A program made the translations under genes and the position numbers. DNA of 17,177 nucleotides, from assembly GCA_900769175.1 (NCBI GenBank), contig CAAGFP010000029.1:1-17177 (forward strand), in the 5' to 3' direction. Each line of letters starts with the position of its first letter. Position 1 is the stretch's first letter. Below, one piece after another: positions 1 to 8,493 of this stretch. The DNA comes from Lachnospiraceae bacterium (GTDB lineage: Bacteria; Bacillota; Clostridia; Lachnospirales; Lachnospiraceae). The notes under the pieces are model-generated. The model was not told the origin of the DNA, made no database searches, and saw nothing but the letters and a program-made list of their open reading frames with translations.

Positions 1-98
1 GCATTCTCCACCAGTTCCTTTATCACGGAAGCCGGCCGTTCAATGACCTCGCCGGCGGCGATTTTATCAATTGTCTGATCATCAAGAACCTGAATCAT
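1..98 (-). CDS. mutL: DNA mismatch repair protein MutL (N-terminal fragment)
   Basis: MutL is the GHKL-family ATPase that couples mismatch recognition by MutS to downstream strand removal. Only the first 32 codons are present; the gene runs off the left edge. The fragment begins MIQVLDDQTIDKIAAGEV and continues with ERPASVIKELVEN. This is the invariant MutL opening, including the IAAGEV motif and the start of the first ATP-binding helix with its E and N residues (KELVEN). The ATG at 96-98 is preceded by AAAGGA at a 6-base spacing. The gene follows mutS by 60 bases on the same strand, the usual mutS-mutL order in Bacillota. Nothing can be said about the endonuclease domain, which lies outside the window. 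Confidence 0.95.
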   Translation of the reverse strand, partial: MIQVLDDQTIDKIAAGEVIERPASVIKELVEN

Positions 99-158
99 AG
101 GTTATCCTTTCAAACGAGTAAAATATCTTTCCTGCATTCTCTTGTTTCGCTATGTATA

Positions 159-2843
159 TCATACCTGATATCGATTTTTTAACTTGTTTTGCAGACGGTA
201 CAAAGTATTTAAACCATCAAGAGGTGTCATGTTTGAAATATCAACTTCTGCTAATTCTTTAATAATATCTTCATCCGTAGCAGTATCAAATAAGGTCATC
301 TGCGCTAAATCAACCTCGTCATAATGGATGGGTTTCTTTTTTGGCGCACTATCTTTTGAGTTGATTGAAATTCCCTGAATTTTATCCGTGATATCATTAT
401 CGGATAATTCTTCAACGATTTCTTTTGCCCGGTTAATTACCATATCGGGCACTCCTGCAAGCTTTGCAACCTGAATTCCGTAGCTTTTATCTGCGCCGCC
501 TTTCACGATTTTACGAAGGAAAACGATATCATCCCCTTTTTCTTTAACGGCAATACAGTAATTATTTACTGCATTGATTTTGCCTTCCAGCTCCGTCAGC
601 TCGTGGTAATGTGTGGCAAATAAAGTCTTCGCTCCAAGGAGTTTTTTATTACTGATATGTTCCACAACCGCCCAGGCAATGCTTAACCCATCAAATGTGG
701 AAGTTCCGCGTCCGATTTCATCCAGTATTAATAAGCTTTGAGAAGTTGCATTTCGTAAAATATTTGAAACCTCGTTCATTTCAATCATGAAGGTACTCTG
801 TCCGCTTGCGAGATCATCCGATGCTCCGACTCGGGTGAAAATCCGGTCCACACAACAAAGATTTGCACTTTTAGCAGGAACATAGGAACCAATCTGTGCC
901 ATTAATACAATGAGTGCAACCTGACGCATATAAGTTGATTTTCCGGCCATATTCGGCCCGGTAATGACAGATACCAAATGTTTTTGATTGTCTAAATAGG
1001 TATCATTCGGTACGAATAAATCATTATTTAGTACTTTTTCGACAACCGGATGCCGTCCGTCCTTAATGTCAATGATGCCTTTGTCATTGAATTTCGGCTT
1101 GACGAAATTGGAAATCTCGGCGACATAACTTAACGAACCGAACACATCAATGGATGCGATTGCTTTCGCCGTTGTCTGGATTCGCTCTATCTGGTTCGAA
1201 ATATAGTCTCTGATTTCACAGAACACATCATATTCCAATGTATTTAGTTTCTCTTCGGCATTTAAAATGACATCTTCCAGTTCTTTTAACCGCGGCGTGG
1301 TATATCGCTCTGCGTTGCTTAATGTCTGCTTACGGATATATTCTTCGGGAACCAGATCCTTATAGGAATTGGTTACCTCCAGATAATACCCGAACACTTT
1401 ATTGTATTTGATTTTCAATCCCTTAATTCCGGTTTTTTCGCGTTCCGTCGTTTCAAGCTCTGCAAGCCAGTTTTTGCCTTCTTTTTTTGCGTTTCTTAAA
1501 TAATCAATATCTGCACTGTAGCCGTCTTTAATAAACCCTCCTTCTTTAATCGATAAGGGCGGTTCTTCCACAATGGAAGCAGAAATTTTATCATAAATAT
1601 CCGTTAACGGGTCAATTTGCGATCCCAAAGAGCGTAAAACGTCTGATTCCAAGCCGCTTACAATGCTTTTGATGGGCGAAAGCATGGATAGAGAGGATTT
1701 AAATGCAAGTAAATCTCTGGCATTTAATGATTTGAAAATTACTTTAGACAAAAGTCGTTCCAAATCGTAAACCGAATTTAAATACTCTCTTACTTCATCT
1801 CTGGATACCGAATCATTACATAATGCTTCAACGGCATTTAAACGTGCTTCAACATCTTCACGTTTCATCAGAGGCTGCTCAATATAGCTTCGAAGAAGTC
1901 GTCCGCCAAGGGCTGTTTTTGTTTTATCAAGAACCCATAACAGGGAACCTCTTTTTTGCTTATCACGAAGCGTTTCGGTTAATTCCAGGTTTCTTCTGGT
2001 AGAACTGTCTAAAATCATATAATTTCCTGTGGAATAAGGATACAGGTGTGTAATATGTTCCAGACTGCTCTTTTGCGTATCCGTAAGATAGGACAATAAT
2101 GCACCGGATGCAATGATTCCGAAATTATAATCCGAAAGTCCCATTCCGACTAAGGAATTGACATGGAAATGCCTTGTTAATACTCTTTTGCATGCCGTAT
2201 CATCAAACATTTTATCCGCAAGCGGGAAAACGGCACATCCGATTTTGGCTTTTAAACCTTCTATATCCAGCCCGCATAGAAGAAACGATTCATTGCAGAT
2301 AATTTCAGACGGATTATATTTTGAAATCTCATCATATAAGGACTTAATCGTCTCTGCTTCGGCCAAGAAGAAATCTCCCGTTGTGATATCACAAATGCTG
2401 ATTCCGATTCCGTTCTGGAAATATGCAATGCACATCAGATAATTATTTTTGTTTTCTTCAAGTGACTGAATATTGATATTGGTTCCCGGCGTTACAATTC
2501 TTGTTACTTCTCTTTTGACCAGTCCTTTGGCAAATTTCGGATCTTCTACCTGTTCACAGATTGCAACCTTATAACCCGAGCTGACAAGTTTGTTTAAATA
2601 ACTTTCCACAGCATGAAAAGGAACTCCGCACATGGGAGCCCTTTCTGCCAGACCGCAGCTTTTGCCGGTTAAGGCAATTTCCAATATTTTACTGGCTTTT
2701 ACAGCATCATCAAAGAACATCTCATAGAAGTCCCCGAGACGATAAAACAGAATACAGTCCGGGTACTGCTCTTTGGTTTCCATATATTTTTTCATCATTG
2801 GAGTTAATTCTTCTGTCTGAGATGTTACTTGAATGGTGTCCAT
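159..2843 (-). CDS. mutS: DNA mismatch repair protein MutS
   Basis: MutS binds mismatches and small loops as a dimeric ATPase clamp and recruits MutL. The protein has 894 residues, slightly longer than the approximately 855 of E. coli or B. subtilis MutS. The mismatch-reading Phe-x-Glu motif is at residues 39-41 (FYE). The ABC-type ATPase is complete: Walker A GPNMAGKST at 629-637, the signature region ASGQSTFMIEMNE near 679-691, and Walker B LLILDEIGRGTSTFDG at 704-719, followed by the TLFATHYHEL helix at 740-749. A sequence QMTLF at 848-852, in the linker before the C-terminal tail, fits the QxxLF consensus for binding the DNA polymerase sliding clamp. The ATG at 2841-2843 has AAAAGGG upstream (2851-2857). 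It follows the SulP gene by 18 bases and precedes mutL by 60 bases. Confidence 0.98.
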   Translation of the reverse strand: MDTIQVTSQTEELTPMMKKYMETKEQYPDCILFYRLGDFYEMFFDDAVKASKILEIALTGKSCGLAERAPMCGVPFHAVESYLNKLVSSGYKVAICEQVEDPKFAKGLVKREVTRIVTPGTNINIQSLEENKNNYLMCIAYFQNGIGISICDITTGDFFLAEAETIKSLYDEISKYNPSEIICNESFLLCGLDIEGLKAKIGCAVFPLADKMFDDTACKRVLTRHFHVNSLVGMGLSDYNFGIIASGALLSYLTDTQKSSLEHITHLYPYSTGNYMILDSSTRRNLELTETLRDKQKRGSLLWVLDKTKTALGGRLLRSYIEQPLMKREDVEARLNAVEALCNDSVSRDEVREYLNSVYDLERLLSKVIFKSLNARDLLAFKSSLSMLSPIKSIVSGLESDVLRSLGSQIDPLTDIYDKISASIVEEPPLSIKEGGFIKDGYSADIDYLRNAKKEGKNWLAELETTEREKTGIKGLKIKYNKVFGYYLEVTNSYKDLVPEEYIRKQTLSNAERYTTPRLKELEDVILNAEEKLNTLEYDVFCEIRDYISNQIERIQTTAKAIASIDVFGSLSYVAEISNFVKPKFNDKGIIDIKDGRHPVVEKVLNNDLFVPNDTYLDNQKHLVSVITGPNMAGKSTYMRQVALIVLMAQIGSYVPAKSANLCCVDRIFTRVGASDDLASGQSTFMIEMNEVSNILRNATSQSLLILDEIGRGTSTFDGLSIAWAVVEHISNKKLLGAKTLFATHYHELTELEGKINAVNNYCIAVKEKGDDIVFLRKIVKGGADKSYGIQVAKLAGVPDMVINRAKEIVEELSDNDITDKIQGISINSKDSAPKKKPIHYDEVDLAQMTLFDTATDEDIIKELAEVDISNMTPLDGLNTLYRLQNKLKNRYQV

Positions 2844-2861
2844 ATTTTTTCCCTTTTATTG

Positions 2862-4523
2862 TTATTTCATTAACTGTGCTGCTCTATGTAATGCATCATC
2901 AATATGGGGGCAGATATTCTCTTCCCCAACCAGGTCATAGAAGCCGGATTTCTTTATTGCCTTCATCGGCTGTTCATTGACATGTGATAAAATAAGCGTC
3001 AGTCCTTCTTTTTTACAACGTTCCAGAATGATTTCCAGATTTCTCATTGCAGTTGCATCAATTGCATTTACGCTTCGCATACGCAGAATGACACAGTTGT
3101 GTTCTTTGTCGATTGTAATACCAAGGATTTTATCTGCAGCTCCAAAGAAAAGAGGACCTGAAAGTTCATATACAAGCGTATTCTTCGGTACTTCTCTTAA
3201 ATCAATGCTGTCAACATCATTTTCGGAATCATTGTCATCTTCAATATATTTCCAGCTTTCGACGTTTGTAACATCGCTCATTCGTTTCATAAATAATATG
3301 CAGGTAAGAATCATTCCTACTTCAATTGCTACAACAAGATCAAAGACAACCGTAAGAACAAACGTTACCAGCAAAACAAAAATATCGCTTTTCGGAGCGG
3401 ATTTTAATAGTTTTACAATCGCCTTCCAGCCGGACATATTGTATGCTACCATAATAAGAATTGCAGCAATGGTCGGCATGGGAATGTAATTGGCAGCCGG
3501 CATTAATAATACAAGAACCAAAAGCAGAACTATGGAGTGTACCATTCCGGCAATCGGAGTACGTCCGCCGTTTTTGATATTGGCAGCAGTTCTTGCAATT
3601 GCGCCTGTAGCAGGAATTCCGCCAAAGAGAGCGGATACGATATTACCGGCTCCCTGTGCAATTAATTCCATATTCGAGCGATGTTTGGAGTTAACCATAC
3701 TGTCTGCAACGACACAGGATAATAATGATTCAATCGCAGCCAGAATCGCTATGGTAAAGGCATCCGGAATAATTGCTTTGATTTTCATGAACGAAAACGG
3801 CTGTAAGGTAAGGTGTGGTACTTCTCTGCTTAAATCAAAAGCTTTTTTGATGGTATTGACATTGTCCAATTTAAAAATCTGAACAATTGCAATACTTACC
3901 AAAACAGCGACCAAAGAAGCAGGAACCTTAGGTAAAAACTTCGGTAATACAATTAAAATGATCAAGGAAACCGCACCGACTAATAATGCCTGCCATTGAA
4001 AGGTAGCTATATTTTCGAATGCGACTTTTAATTTATCAAATGTTTCAATTGCAGGAGCAGTTCCGTCCGGATAGGTTAATCCGAGGAAATCCTTAATCTG
4101 TCCGACAGCAATGGTGACAGCAATTCCCGCCGTAAATCCGGTCGTTATTGTATAAGGGATGTATTTGATGAGACTTCCCATACGACACAGCCCCATGATG
4201 ATTAATAATATTCCGGCTATTATGGTTGCATAGAATAATCCGTCAAAATCATGCTCGGCAACAATACCCGCAATAATCGTAGCAAATGCTGCGGTAGGAC
4301 CTGCAATCTGTACCCGGCTTCCGCCGAGAAACGAAATGATAAATCCACCGAATATTGCGGTATAAATTCCCATCTGCGGAGGTACATTGGATGCGATTGC
4401 AAGGGCAATGGATAACGGCAATGCAATAATTGCAACAATAATTCCTGAAATCACATCTTTAACAAACTGTTCTTTTGTGTACGTTTTCATGACTGAAAAC
4501 AACTTTGGTTTTAATTTTTCCAT
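2862..4523 (-). CDS. SulP-family anion transporter with STAS domain
   Basis: SulP (SLC26-like) proteins move anions such as sulfate, bicarbonate or dicarboxylates across the inner membrane, usually with H+ or Na+ coupling. The substrate cannot be read from sequence. The 553-residue protein has many hydrophobic segments between about residues 22 and 412. It carries family hallmarks: the proline-containing first helix (IALPLSIALA, 33-42), QIAGPTAAF at 72-80, the IESLLS helix at 264-269 and GGIPATGAIARTAAN at 301-315. An acidic linker (about 428-443) leads to a C-terminal STAS domain at roughly 447-553. At the site corresponding to the phosphoserine loop of anti-sigma antagonists this has IDATA (488-492). 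The start is supported by AGGAAG before the ATG. The gene lies between miaB (44-base gap) and mutS (18-base gap), so it is probably cotranscribed with repair and tRNA-modification genes to which it has no obvious functional link. Confidence 0.93.
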   Translation of the reverse strand: MEKLKPKLFSVMKTYTKEQFVKDVISGIIVAIIALPLSIALAIASNVPPQMGIYTAIFGGFIISFLGGSRVQIAGPTAAFATIIAGIVAEHDFDGLFYATIIAGILLIIMGLCRMGSLIKYIPYTITTGFTAGIAVTIAVGQIKDFLGLTYPDGTAPAIETFDKLKVAFENIATFQWQALLVGAVSLIILIVLPKFLPKVPASLVAVLVSIAIVQIFKLDNVNTIKKAFDLSREVPHLTLQPFSFMKIKAIIPDAFTIAILAAIESLLSCVVADSMVNSKHRSNMELIAQGAGNIVSALFGGIPATGAIARTAANIKNGGRTPIAGMVHSIVLLLVLVLLMPAANYIPMPTIAAILIMVAYNMSGWKAIVKLLKSAPKSDIFVLLVTFVLTVVFDLVVAIEVGMILTCILFMKRMSDVTNVESWKYIEDDNDSENDVDSIDLREVPKNTLVYELSGPLFFGAADKILGITIDKEHNCVILRMRSVNAIDATAMRNLEIILERCKKEGLTLILSHVNEQPMKAIKKSGFYDLVGEENICPHIDDALHRAAQLMK

Positions 4524-4567
4524 GGTTTTTCTTCTTCCTGTCTGATTTTATGCTCCCCCATAAACTC

Positions 4568-5998
4568 TTACAGTTTTTCACCGATAAAATAAAACCCTTT
4601 ATATTCTTTTAACAATACCGGAACAATGGTTCCGATTAATTCTTTGTCTCCTGGAAAATGAACAATCGTATTGTTAGACAATCGCCCGGTTACCAAAGTA
4701 TCATCCATAGTATTGACTTCTTCTACCAAAGCTTCTAAGACTTTTCCGGTAAGCTTTGAAACCTGACTTCTTGCACAGTCCTGAACCAGTGATAATACGC
4801 GGTTGAAATTATCCTTTACTTCTTCTTCCGGAACCTGGTTTGGCATGGATGCGGCCGGAGTTCCGGTTCGTTTGGAATAAATAAAAGTAAATGCATTGTC
4901 ATATTGTACTTTTCGAATGACATCCAGAGTCTCTTCAATATCTTCTTTGGTTTCACCCGGAAATCCTACGATGATATCGGTAGTGATAGCAATATCGGGA
5001 ATTTCCCGGCGGATTCTGGCAGCAAGTTCTAAATATTGCTCTTTTGTATATTTACGATTCATTGCTTTTAGAATCCGATTGCTTCCGGATTGAAGCGGCA
5101 AATGGAGATGCCTGCATATTTTATCCGAATGTTTCATTACATCAATCAATTCATCTGACAAATCTTTGGGATGAGAGGTCATAAAACGGATTCGTTTTAA
5201 TCCTTCAATGGCTTCAACCCGTTTGAGAAGTTTGGCAAATGATATCGGATGTTCTAAATTCCTGCCGTAGGAATTGACATTTTGCCCCAGAAGCATGACT
5301 TCAATCACCCCATCCGCAACCAAAGCTTCAATTTCCTGAATGATTTCTTCCGGCTCGCGGCTTCGCTCTCTTCCTCTCACATACGGAACAATACAATAGG
5401 AGCAGAAATTATTACATCCAAACATAATATTGATACCGGATTTGTAATGATATTTCCTGTCAACCGGAAGATTTTCAACAATTTTCCCGGTACCGTCCCA
5501 GATTTCAATGATTTTCTTCTCTTCGGCATAGAGCCGGTATAATAATTCTGCAAATGTAAATATATTATGGGTTCCGAAAATCAAATCCACAAAAGGATAA
5601 CTTTGTCTGATTTTGTTTACTGCCGTTTCTTCCTGTGTCATACATCCGCACAGGGCAATTTTCATACCGGGATTTCTTTTTTTTATCCCGTTTAATACTC
5701 CAAGTCTTCCGTATACCTTCTGGTTGGCATTATCCCGAACGGAACAGGTATTGTAAATAACGAAATCCGCTTCTTCGCTGTCAATAATCGTAAAACCGGA
5801 CGCTTCTAAAATTCCGATTAATTTCTCGCTGTCCCTCGCATTCATCTGACAACCGAAGGTTTCCACATAAGCCGTTATATCTCTATTAAGGCTTTCTCTT
5901 TTTTGGTCGATGATTTCTTTCGTTAATTGCGTAAAGGATAACTGACGTTTTAATTCTTTTTCATCGTTTTTCGTTTCATAAATGATTGTTTCTGACAT
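4568..5998 (-). CDS. miaB: tRNA-2-methylthio-N6-dimethylallyladenosine synthase MiaB
   Basis: MiaB is a radical-SAM methylthiotransferase that converts i6A37 to ms2i6A37 in tRNAs reading UNN codons. With the start used here it has 476 residues, somewhat longer than E. coli MiaB because of an approximately 40-residue charged N-terminal extension. Three cysteines of the auxiliary cluster domain are present: C50 (TFGCQMN), C85 (NTCSVRDNA) and C119 (CGCMTQE). The radical-SAM CxxxCxxC is C195, C199 and C202 (GCNNFCSYC), followed by PYVRGRERSR. A TRAM RNA-binding domain occupies about 415-476. The chosen ATG (5996-5998) has GAGG 5 bases upstream. A frame extension to a TTG at 6028 would overlap proA by 29 bases and lacks a comparable binding site. 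The start follows the proA stop by one base, so translation is probably coupled. Confidence 0.96.
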   Translation of the reverse strand: MSETIIYETKNDEKELKRQLSFTQLTKEIIDQKRESLNRDITAYVETFGCQMNARDSEKLIGILEASGFTIIDSEEADFVIYNTCSVRDNANQKVYGRLGVLNGIKKRNPGMKIALCGCMTQEETAVNKIRQSYPFVDLIFGTHNIFTFAELLYRLYAEEKKIIEIWDGTGKIVENLPVDRKYHYKSGINIMFGCNNFCSYCIVPYVRGRERSREPEEIIQEIEALVADGVIEVMLLGQNVNSYGRNLEHPISFAKLLKRVEAIEGLKRIRFMTSHPKDLSDELIDVMKHSDKICRHLHLPLQSGSNRILKAMNRKYTKEQYLELAARIRREIPDIAITTDIIVGFPGETKEDIEETLDVIRKVQYDNAFTFIYSKRTGTPAASMPNQVPEEEVKDNFNRVLSLVQDCARSQVSKLTGKVLEALVEEVNTMDDTLVTGRLSNNTIVHFPGDKELIGTIVPVLLKEYKGFYFIGEKL

Positions 5999-5999
5999 A

Positions 6000-7247
6000 T
6001 TAGCCTCGAATCTGACCATTTCCGTCAATTAAATACTTGTAGGAGGTAAGCTCATTTAAGCCCATCGGTCCCCTCGCATGAAGTTTTTGTGTACTGATTC
6101 CGATTTCTGCGCCGAGGCCGAATTCAAATCCATCGGTAAAGCGTGTGGATGAATTCACATAAACACAGGCAGCGTCGATTCGCTTTTTGAAAATTTGGGC
6201 ATGTTCTTTATTGTTTGTAATAATACAATCCGAATGACCGGTATTATGTTCATTAATATGTTCGATTGCCTCTTCAAGGGAAGAAACAACCTTCACGGAA
6301 ATAATATAATCCAGATATTCTTTGTAGAAGTCCTCATCCGTTGCTTCCACACAGTCCGGTAATACTTCTTTGGTTGCCCTGTCTCCTCGGATTTCGACAT
6401 TTTTTTCGGATAGTTTCTTTGCAATTGCTTTGATTGCTTTCTCTTTGACTGCTTCGTGAATGACCAAAGATTCACAACTGTTACAAACGCCGATTCTCTG
6501 CGTTTTGGCATTGAATATAATGGATACAGCCATATCCATATCGCAATCTTCATCCACATATATGTGACAGTTTCCGGTTCCGGTTTCTATGACGGGTATC
6601 GTGCTGTTTTTCACCGTCGCCTGAATGAGACCTGCGCTGCCTCTCGGAATTAAAACATCCACATATTCGTTTAATTTCATAAATTCCGTTGTGGTTTCAC
6701 GGTCTGTATGCTCGATTAAAATCACACTGTCCGGATTTATATTGCATTCCGTAAGTACATTTCTAATTAGATTTGTAATTGCAATATTGGAATGAATTGC
6801 ATCTTTTCCGCCTTTTAAAATACAGACATTTCCGGATTTGAAACATAAAGCAAAGGCATCTGCAGTCACATTGGGACGGGATTCATAAATGATTCCGATT
6901 ACTCCTAAAGGGACAGATATTTTTGTGATTGAAAGTCCGTTCGGACGTTCATAGGAATCCAACACTCTTCCGACCGGATCGGGAAGATTTGCAACCTGAT
7001 GGAAGCCTTCCGCAATTCCTTTGATTCTATCTTTTGTTAATTTCAACCGGTCCAATAGACCCTGATTCATATTGTTTTTGATGCCGTTTTCAATATCAAT
7101 CCGGTTGGCTTCTATCAATTCATCACTATGTTTCATAAAGGAATCGGCCATTTTATTCAATACTTCGTTTTTCTTTTGGGTACTTACAATTTCTAACTCA
7201 TATTTCGCAGTCTTTGCTCGTTTCCCGATATCATTTAAATACTCCAT
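6000..7247 (-). CDS. proA: Gamma-glutamyl phosphate reductase ProA
   Basis: ProA reduces gamma-glutamyl phosphate with NADPH to glutamate-5-semialdehyde, the second step of proline synthesis from glutamate. The 415-residue product matches the usual family length. It has the aldehyde-dehydrogenase fold signatures VPLGVIGIIYESRPNVTADA (112-131) and LKGGKDAIHSN (144-154). The catalytic cysteine is C255 in RIGVCNSCE, and an FGLGAEIGISTQKLHARGPMG segment lies near the C-terminus. The start is set by AAAGGAG at 7255-7261, 7 bases before the ATG at 7247. An in-frame TTG at 7277 is rejected. That binding site contains the end of the preceding DUF896 gene, whose TAG stop is at 7252-7254. It belongs with proB, one gene upstream, and is followed immediately by miaB. 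Confidence 0.97.
   Translation of the reverse strand: MEYLNDIGKRAKTAKYELEIVSTQKKNEVLNKMADSFMKHSDELIEANRIDIENGIKNNMNQGLLDRLKLTKDRIKGIAEGFHQVANLPDPVGRVLDSYERPNGLSITKISVPLGVIGIIYESRPNVTADAFALCFKSGNVCILKGGKDAIHSNIAITNLIRNVLTECNINPDSVILIEHTDRETTTEFMKLNEYVDVLIPRGSAGLIQATVKNSTIPVIETGTGNCHIYVDEDCDMDMAVSIIFNAKTQRIGVCNSCESLVIHEAVKEKAIKAIAKKLSEKNVEIRGDRATKEVLPDCVEATDEDFYKEYLDYIISVKVVSSLEEAIEHINEHNTGHSDCIITNNKEHAQIFKKRIDAACVYVNSSTRFTDGFEFGLGAEIGISTQKLHARGPMGLNELTSYKYLIDGNGQIRG
6004..6007 (-). promoter_or_regulatory. miaB ribosome binding site within the end of proA
   Basis: GAGG on the minus strand lies in the last proA codons and 5 bases before the ATG at 5998. It supports that ATG over the TTG at 6028 and ties miaB translation to proA. 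Confidence 0.65.
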
Positions 7248-7251
7248 CCGA

Positions 7252-7467
7252 CTACTCCTTTCCGTATTCCTGACCAAGATTGGTCACTGTCCCGTCCGGA
7301 TTCAGGATATCAATCCGGTCTAACTGGCTTTTTAAATTATTACGGACCATTAAGACATATTGTTTTCTTAACTCAGCCTGTTCCTTTGCTTCGTCTTCCG
7401 TCAAGCCGTCACTTTTGGACTTATGATATAGTTCATTGATTCTTTTTATCATTTCATCAACATTCAT
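7252..7467 (-). CDS. DUF896 (YnzC-like) small cytosolic protein
   Basis: This is a 71-residue soluble protein of the DUF896 family, to which B. subtilis YnzC belongs. It shows the family pattern: an N-terminal helix (DEMIKRINELYHKSK), the turn GLTEDEAKEQAELR, and a second helix with YVLMVRNNLKSQLDRI, which together form a helical hairpin. A short tail holds LNPDGTVTNLGQEYGKE. The molecular function of the family is not established. The ATG at 7465-7467 has GAGG 7 bases upstream. A TTG two codons earlier (7471-7473) would sit only one base from that GAGG and is rejected. The gene lies between proB (38-base gap) and proA (4-base gap), and its final codons supply the proA ribosome binding site. 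Cotranscription with proline genes is therefore very likely; a functional link to proline is not shown. Confidence 0.9.
   Translation of the reverse strand: MNVDEMIKRINELYHKSKSDGLTEDEAKEQAELRKQYVLMVRNNLKSQLDRIDILNPDGTVTNLGQEYGKE
7255..7261 (-). promoter_or_regulatory. proA ribosome binding site overlapping the DUF896 stop
   Basis: AAAGGAG on the minus strand lies 7 bases before the proA ATG at 7247 and is formed by the last sense codons of the DUF896 gene, whose TAG stop directly follows. It fixes the proA start at 7247 rather than the TTG at 7277 and suggests coupled translation. Confidence 0.85.
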
Positions 7468-7505
7468 TGTCAAACCTCATAGAATGTAAACTTTATTTCA
7501 ATTCT

Positions 7506-8375
7506 TTATTCTTCATTCATTAATGCAACATAATCGGGCAGATAAAATCCGGAATCTTTATGTGACATAAAGAAAGTTCCGAAATTTCTTCCGTCCATAA
7601 TTCTGTGTAAAATATGAATATCTGCGCTGTTAGCGATTATCATGTCGCATCCGCTGCGCGAAGCAATTTCTGCAGCATTTAATTTCGTATTCATACCACC
7701 GGTGCCGACACTGCTTCCGGTTTCTTTTTTACCCATTTCAAGTATTTCTTCATTTAATTCCTCTACCACTTCAATGAATCTTGCATCCGGATTCTTCCTC
7801 GGGTTATCCGAATATAATCCGTCTATATCCGATAAAAGAATTAATAAATCGGCATTGATTAACGAGGCAACAATGGCAGAAAGCGTATCATTATCACCGA
7901 ATTTAATTTCAAAGGTTGAAATCGTATCATTTTCGTTTACAACCGGAATCACGCCTAAGGATAAAAGTTCCGTAAAGGTATTGTGTGCATTCATACGGTT
8001 CACCGGATTGGTAATTGTATCCTTCGTCATTAACACCTGAGCCGCAACCTGATTATATTCCGAGAAGAATTTCTGGTAATTCATCATCAGTCTCGCCTGG
8101 CCGATTGCCGCACATGCCTGTTTTAATGCAATATGTTCGCTTCCGTCTTTAATATGTACTGCTTTCTTCCCAACGGAAATCGCACCGGATGTAACCAAAA
8201 CAATATCTTTTCCGCTGTTTCTGATATTGCAAAGTTCCCGAACCAGAACTTCCATTTTATTATAATCCAAATCACCGGTTTCGGGATGTTGTAAAGAAGA
8301 AGAACCGATTTTTACAACAATTCTTTTTTTGTCTTTTACTTTCTCTCGAAGTTTCAAAATATCTGTCTGTTCCAT
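7506..8375 (-). CDS. proB: Glutamate 5-kinase ProB (short form without PUA domain)
   Basis: ProB phosphorylates glutamate to gamma-glutamyl phosphate, the committed and normally proline-inhibited step of proline synthesis. The amino-acid-kinase domain is complete: the phosphate-binding lysine K22 in VVKIGSSSL, VTSGAIS at 61-67, NEND at 147-150, FGDND at 159-163 and the GTGGMNTKL nucleotide loop at 224-232. The protein ends at residue 289, about where the C-terminal PUA domain would begin in the approximately 365-residue enzymes of E. coli and B. subtilis. Short kinases lacking PUA are known in some Firmicutes, so this is a natural variant rather than an obvious truncation. The stop is clean and no leftover PUA coding is visible downstream. 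The ATG has AAGGA 9 bases upstream. A 118-base gap separates it from the preceding flavoprotein gene and may hold its promoter. Confidence 0.96.
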   Translation of the reverse strand: MEQTDILKLREKVKDKKRIVVKIGSSSLQHPETGDLDYNKMEVLVRELCNIRNSGKDIVLVTSGAISVGKKAVHIKDGSEHIALKQACAAIGQARLMMNYQKFFSEYNQVAAQVLMTKDTITNPVNRMNAHNTFTELLSLGVIPVVNENDTISTFEIKFGDNDTLSAIVASLINADLLILLSDIDGLYSDNPRKNPDARFIEVVEELNEEILEMGKKETGSSVGTGGMNTKLNAAEIASRSGCDMIIANSADIHILHRIMDGRNFGTFFMSHKDSGFYLPDYVALMNEE

Positions 8376-8493
8376 GTTTTTATGTCCTTATTTTATTGTT
8401 CATTATTTCGTTGCTTTGAAATAAATTGTTCTAATTTTTATGGTTTCGGGTCTACCATATGAACGTATTTCAAACATCTAATTTTAACTTATT

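Noticed and set aside
2977..3882. Plus-strand open frames of 170 and 130 codons opposite the SulP gene
   Set aside because: They are antisense shadows of a clearly conserved gene, have no recognisable domains and no convincing ribosome binding sites.
4547..4564. Hairpin TTTATG/CATAAA between miaB and the SulP gene as a terminator
   Set aside because: The stem is only 6 bp, mostly A-T, with no following U run on the transcribed strand. Transcription into SulP seems more likely.
6000..7277. Longer ProA starting at 7277
   Set aside because: The extra start is a TTG inside the DUF896 gene without a binding site. The ATG at 7247 has a strong AAAGGAG and agrees with normal ProA N-termini.
7642..8040. 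Plus-strand open frame of 132 codons opposite proB
   Set aside because: It is a shadow of the conserved kinase and its translation shows no family features.
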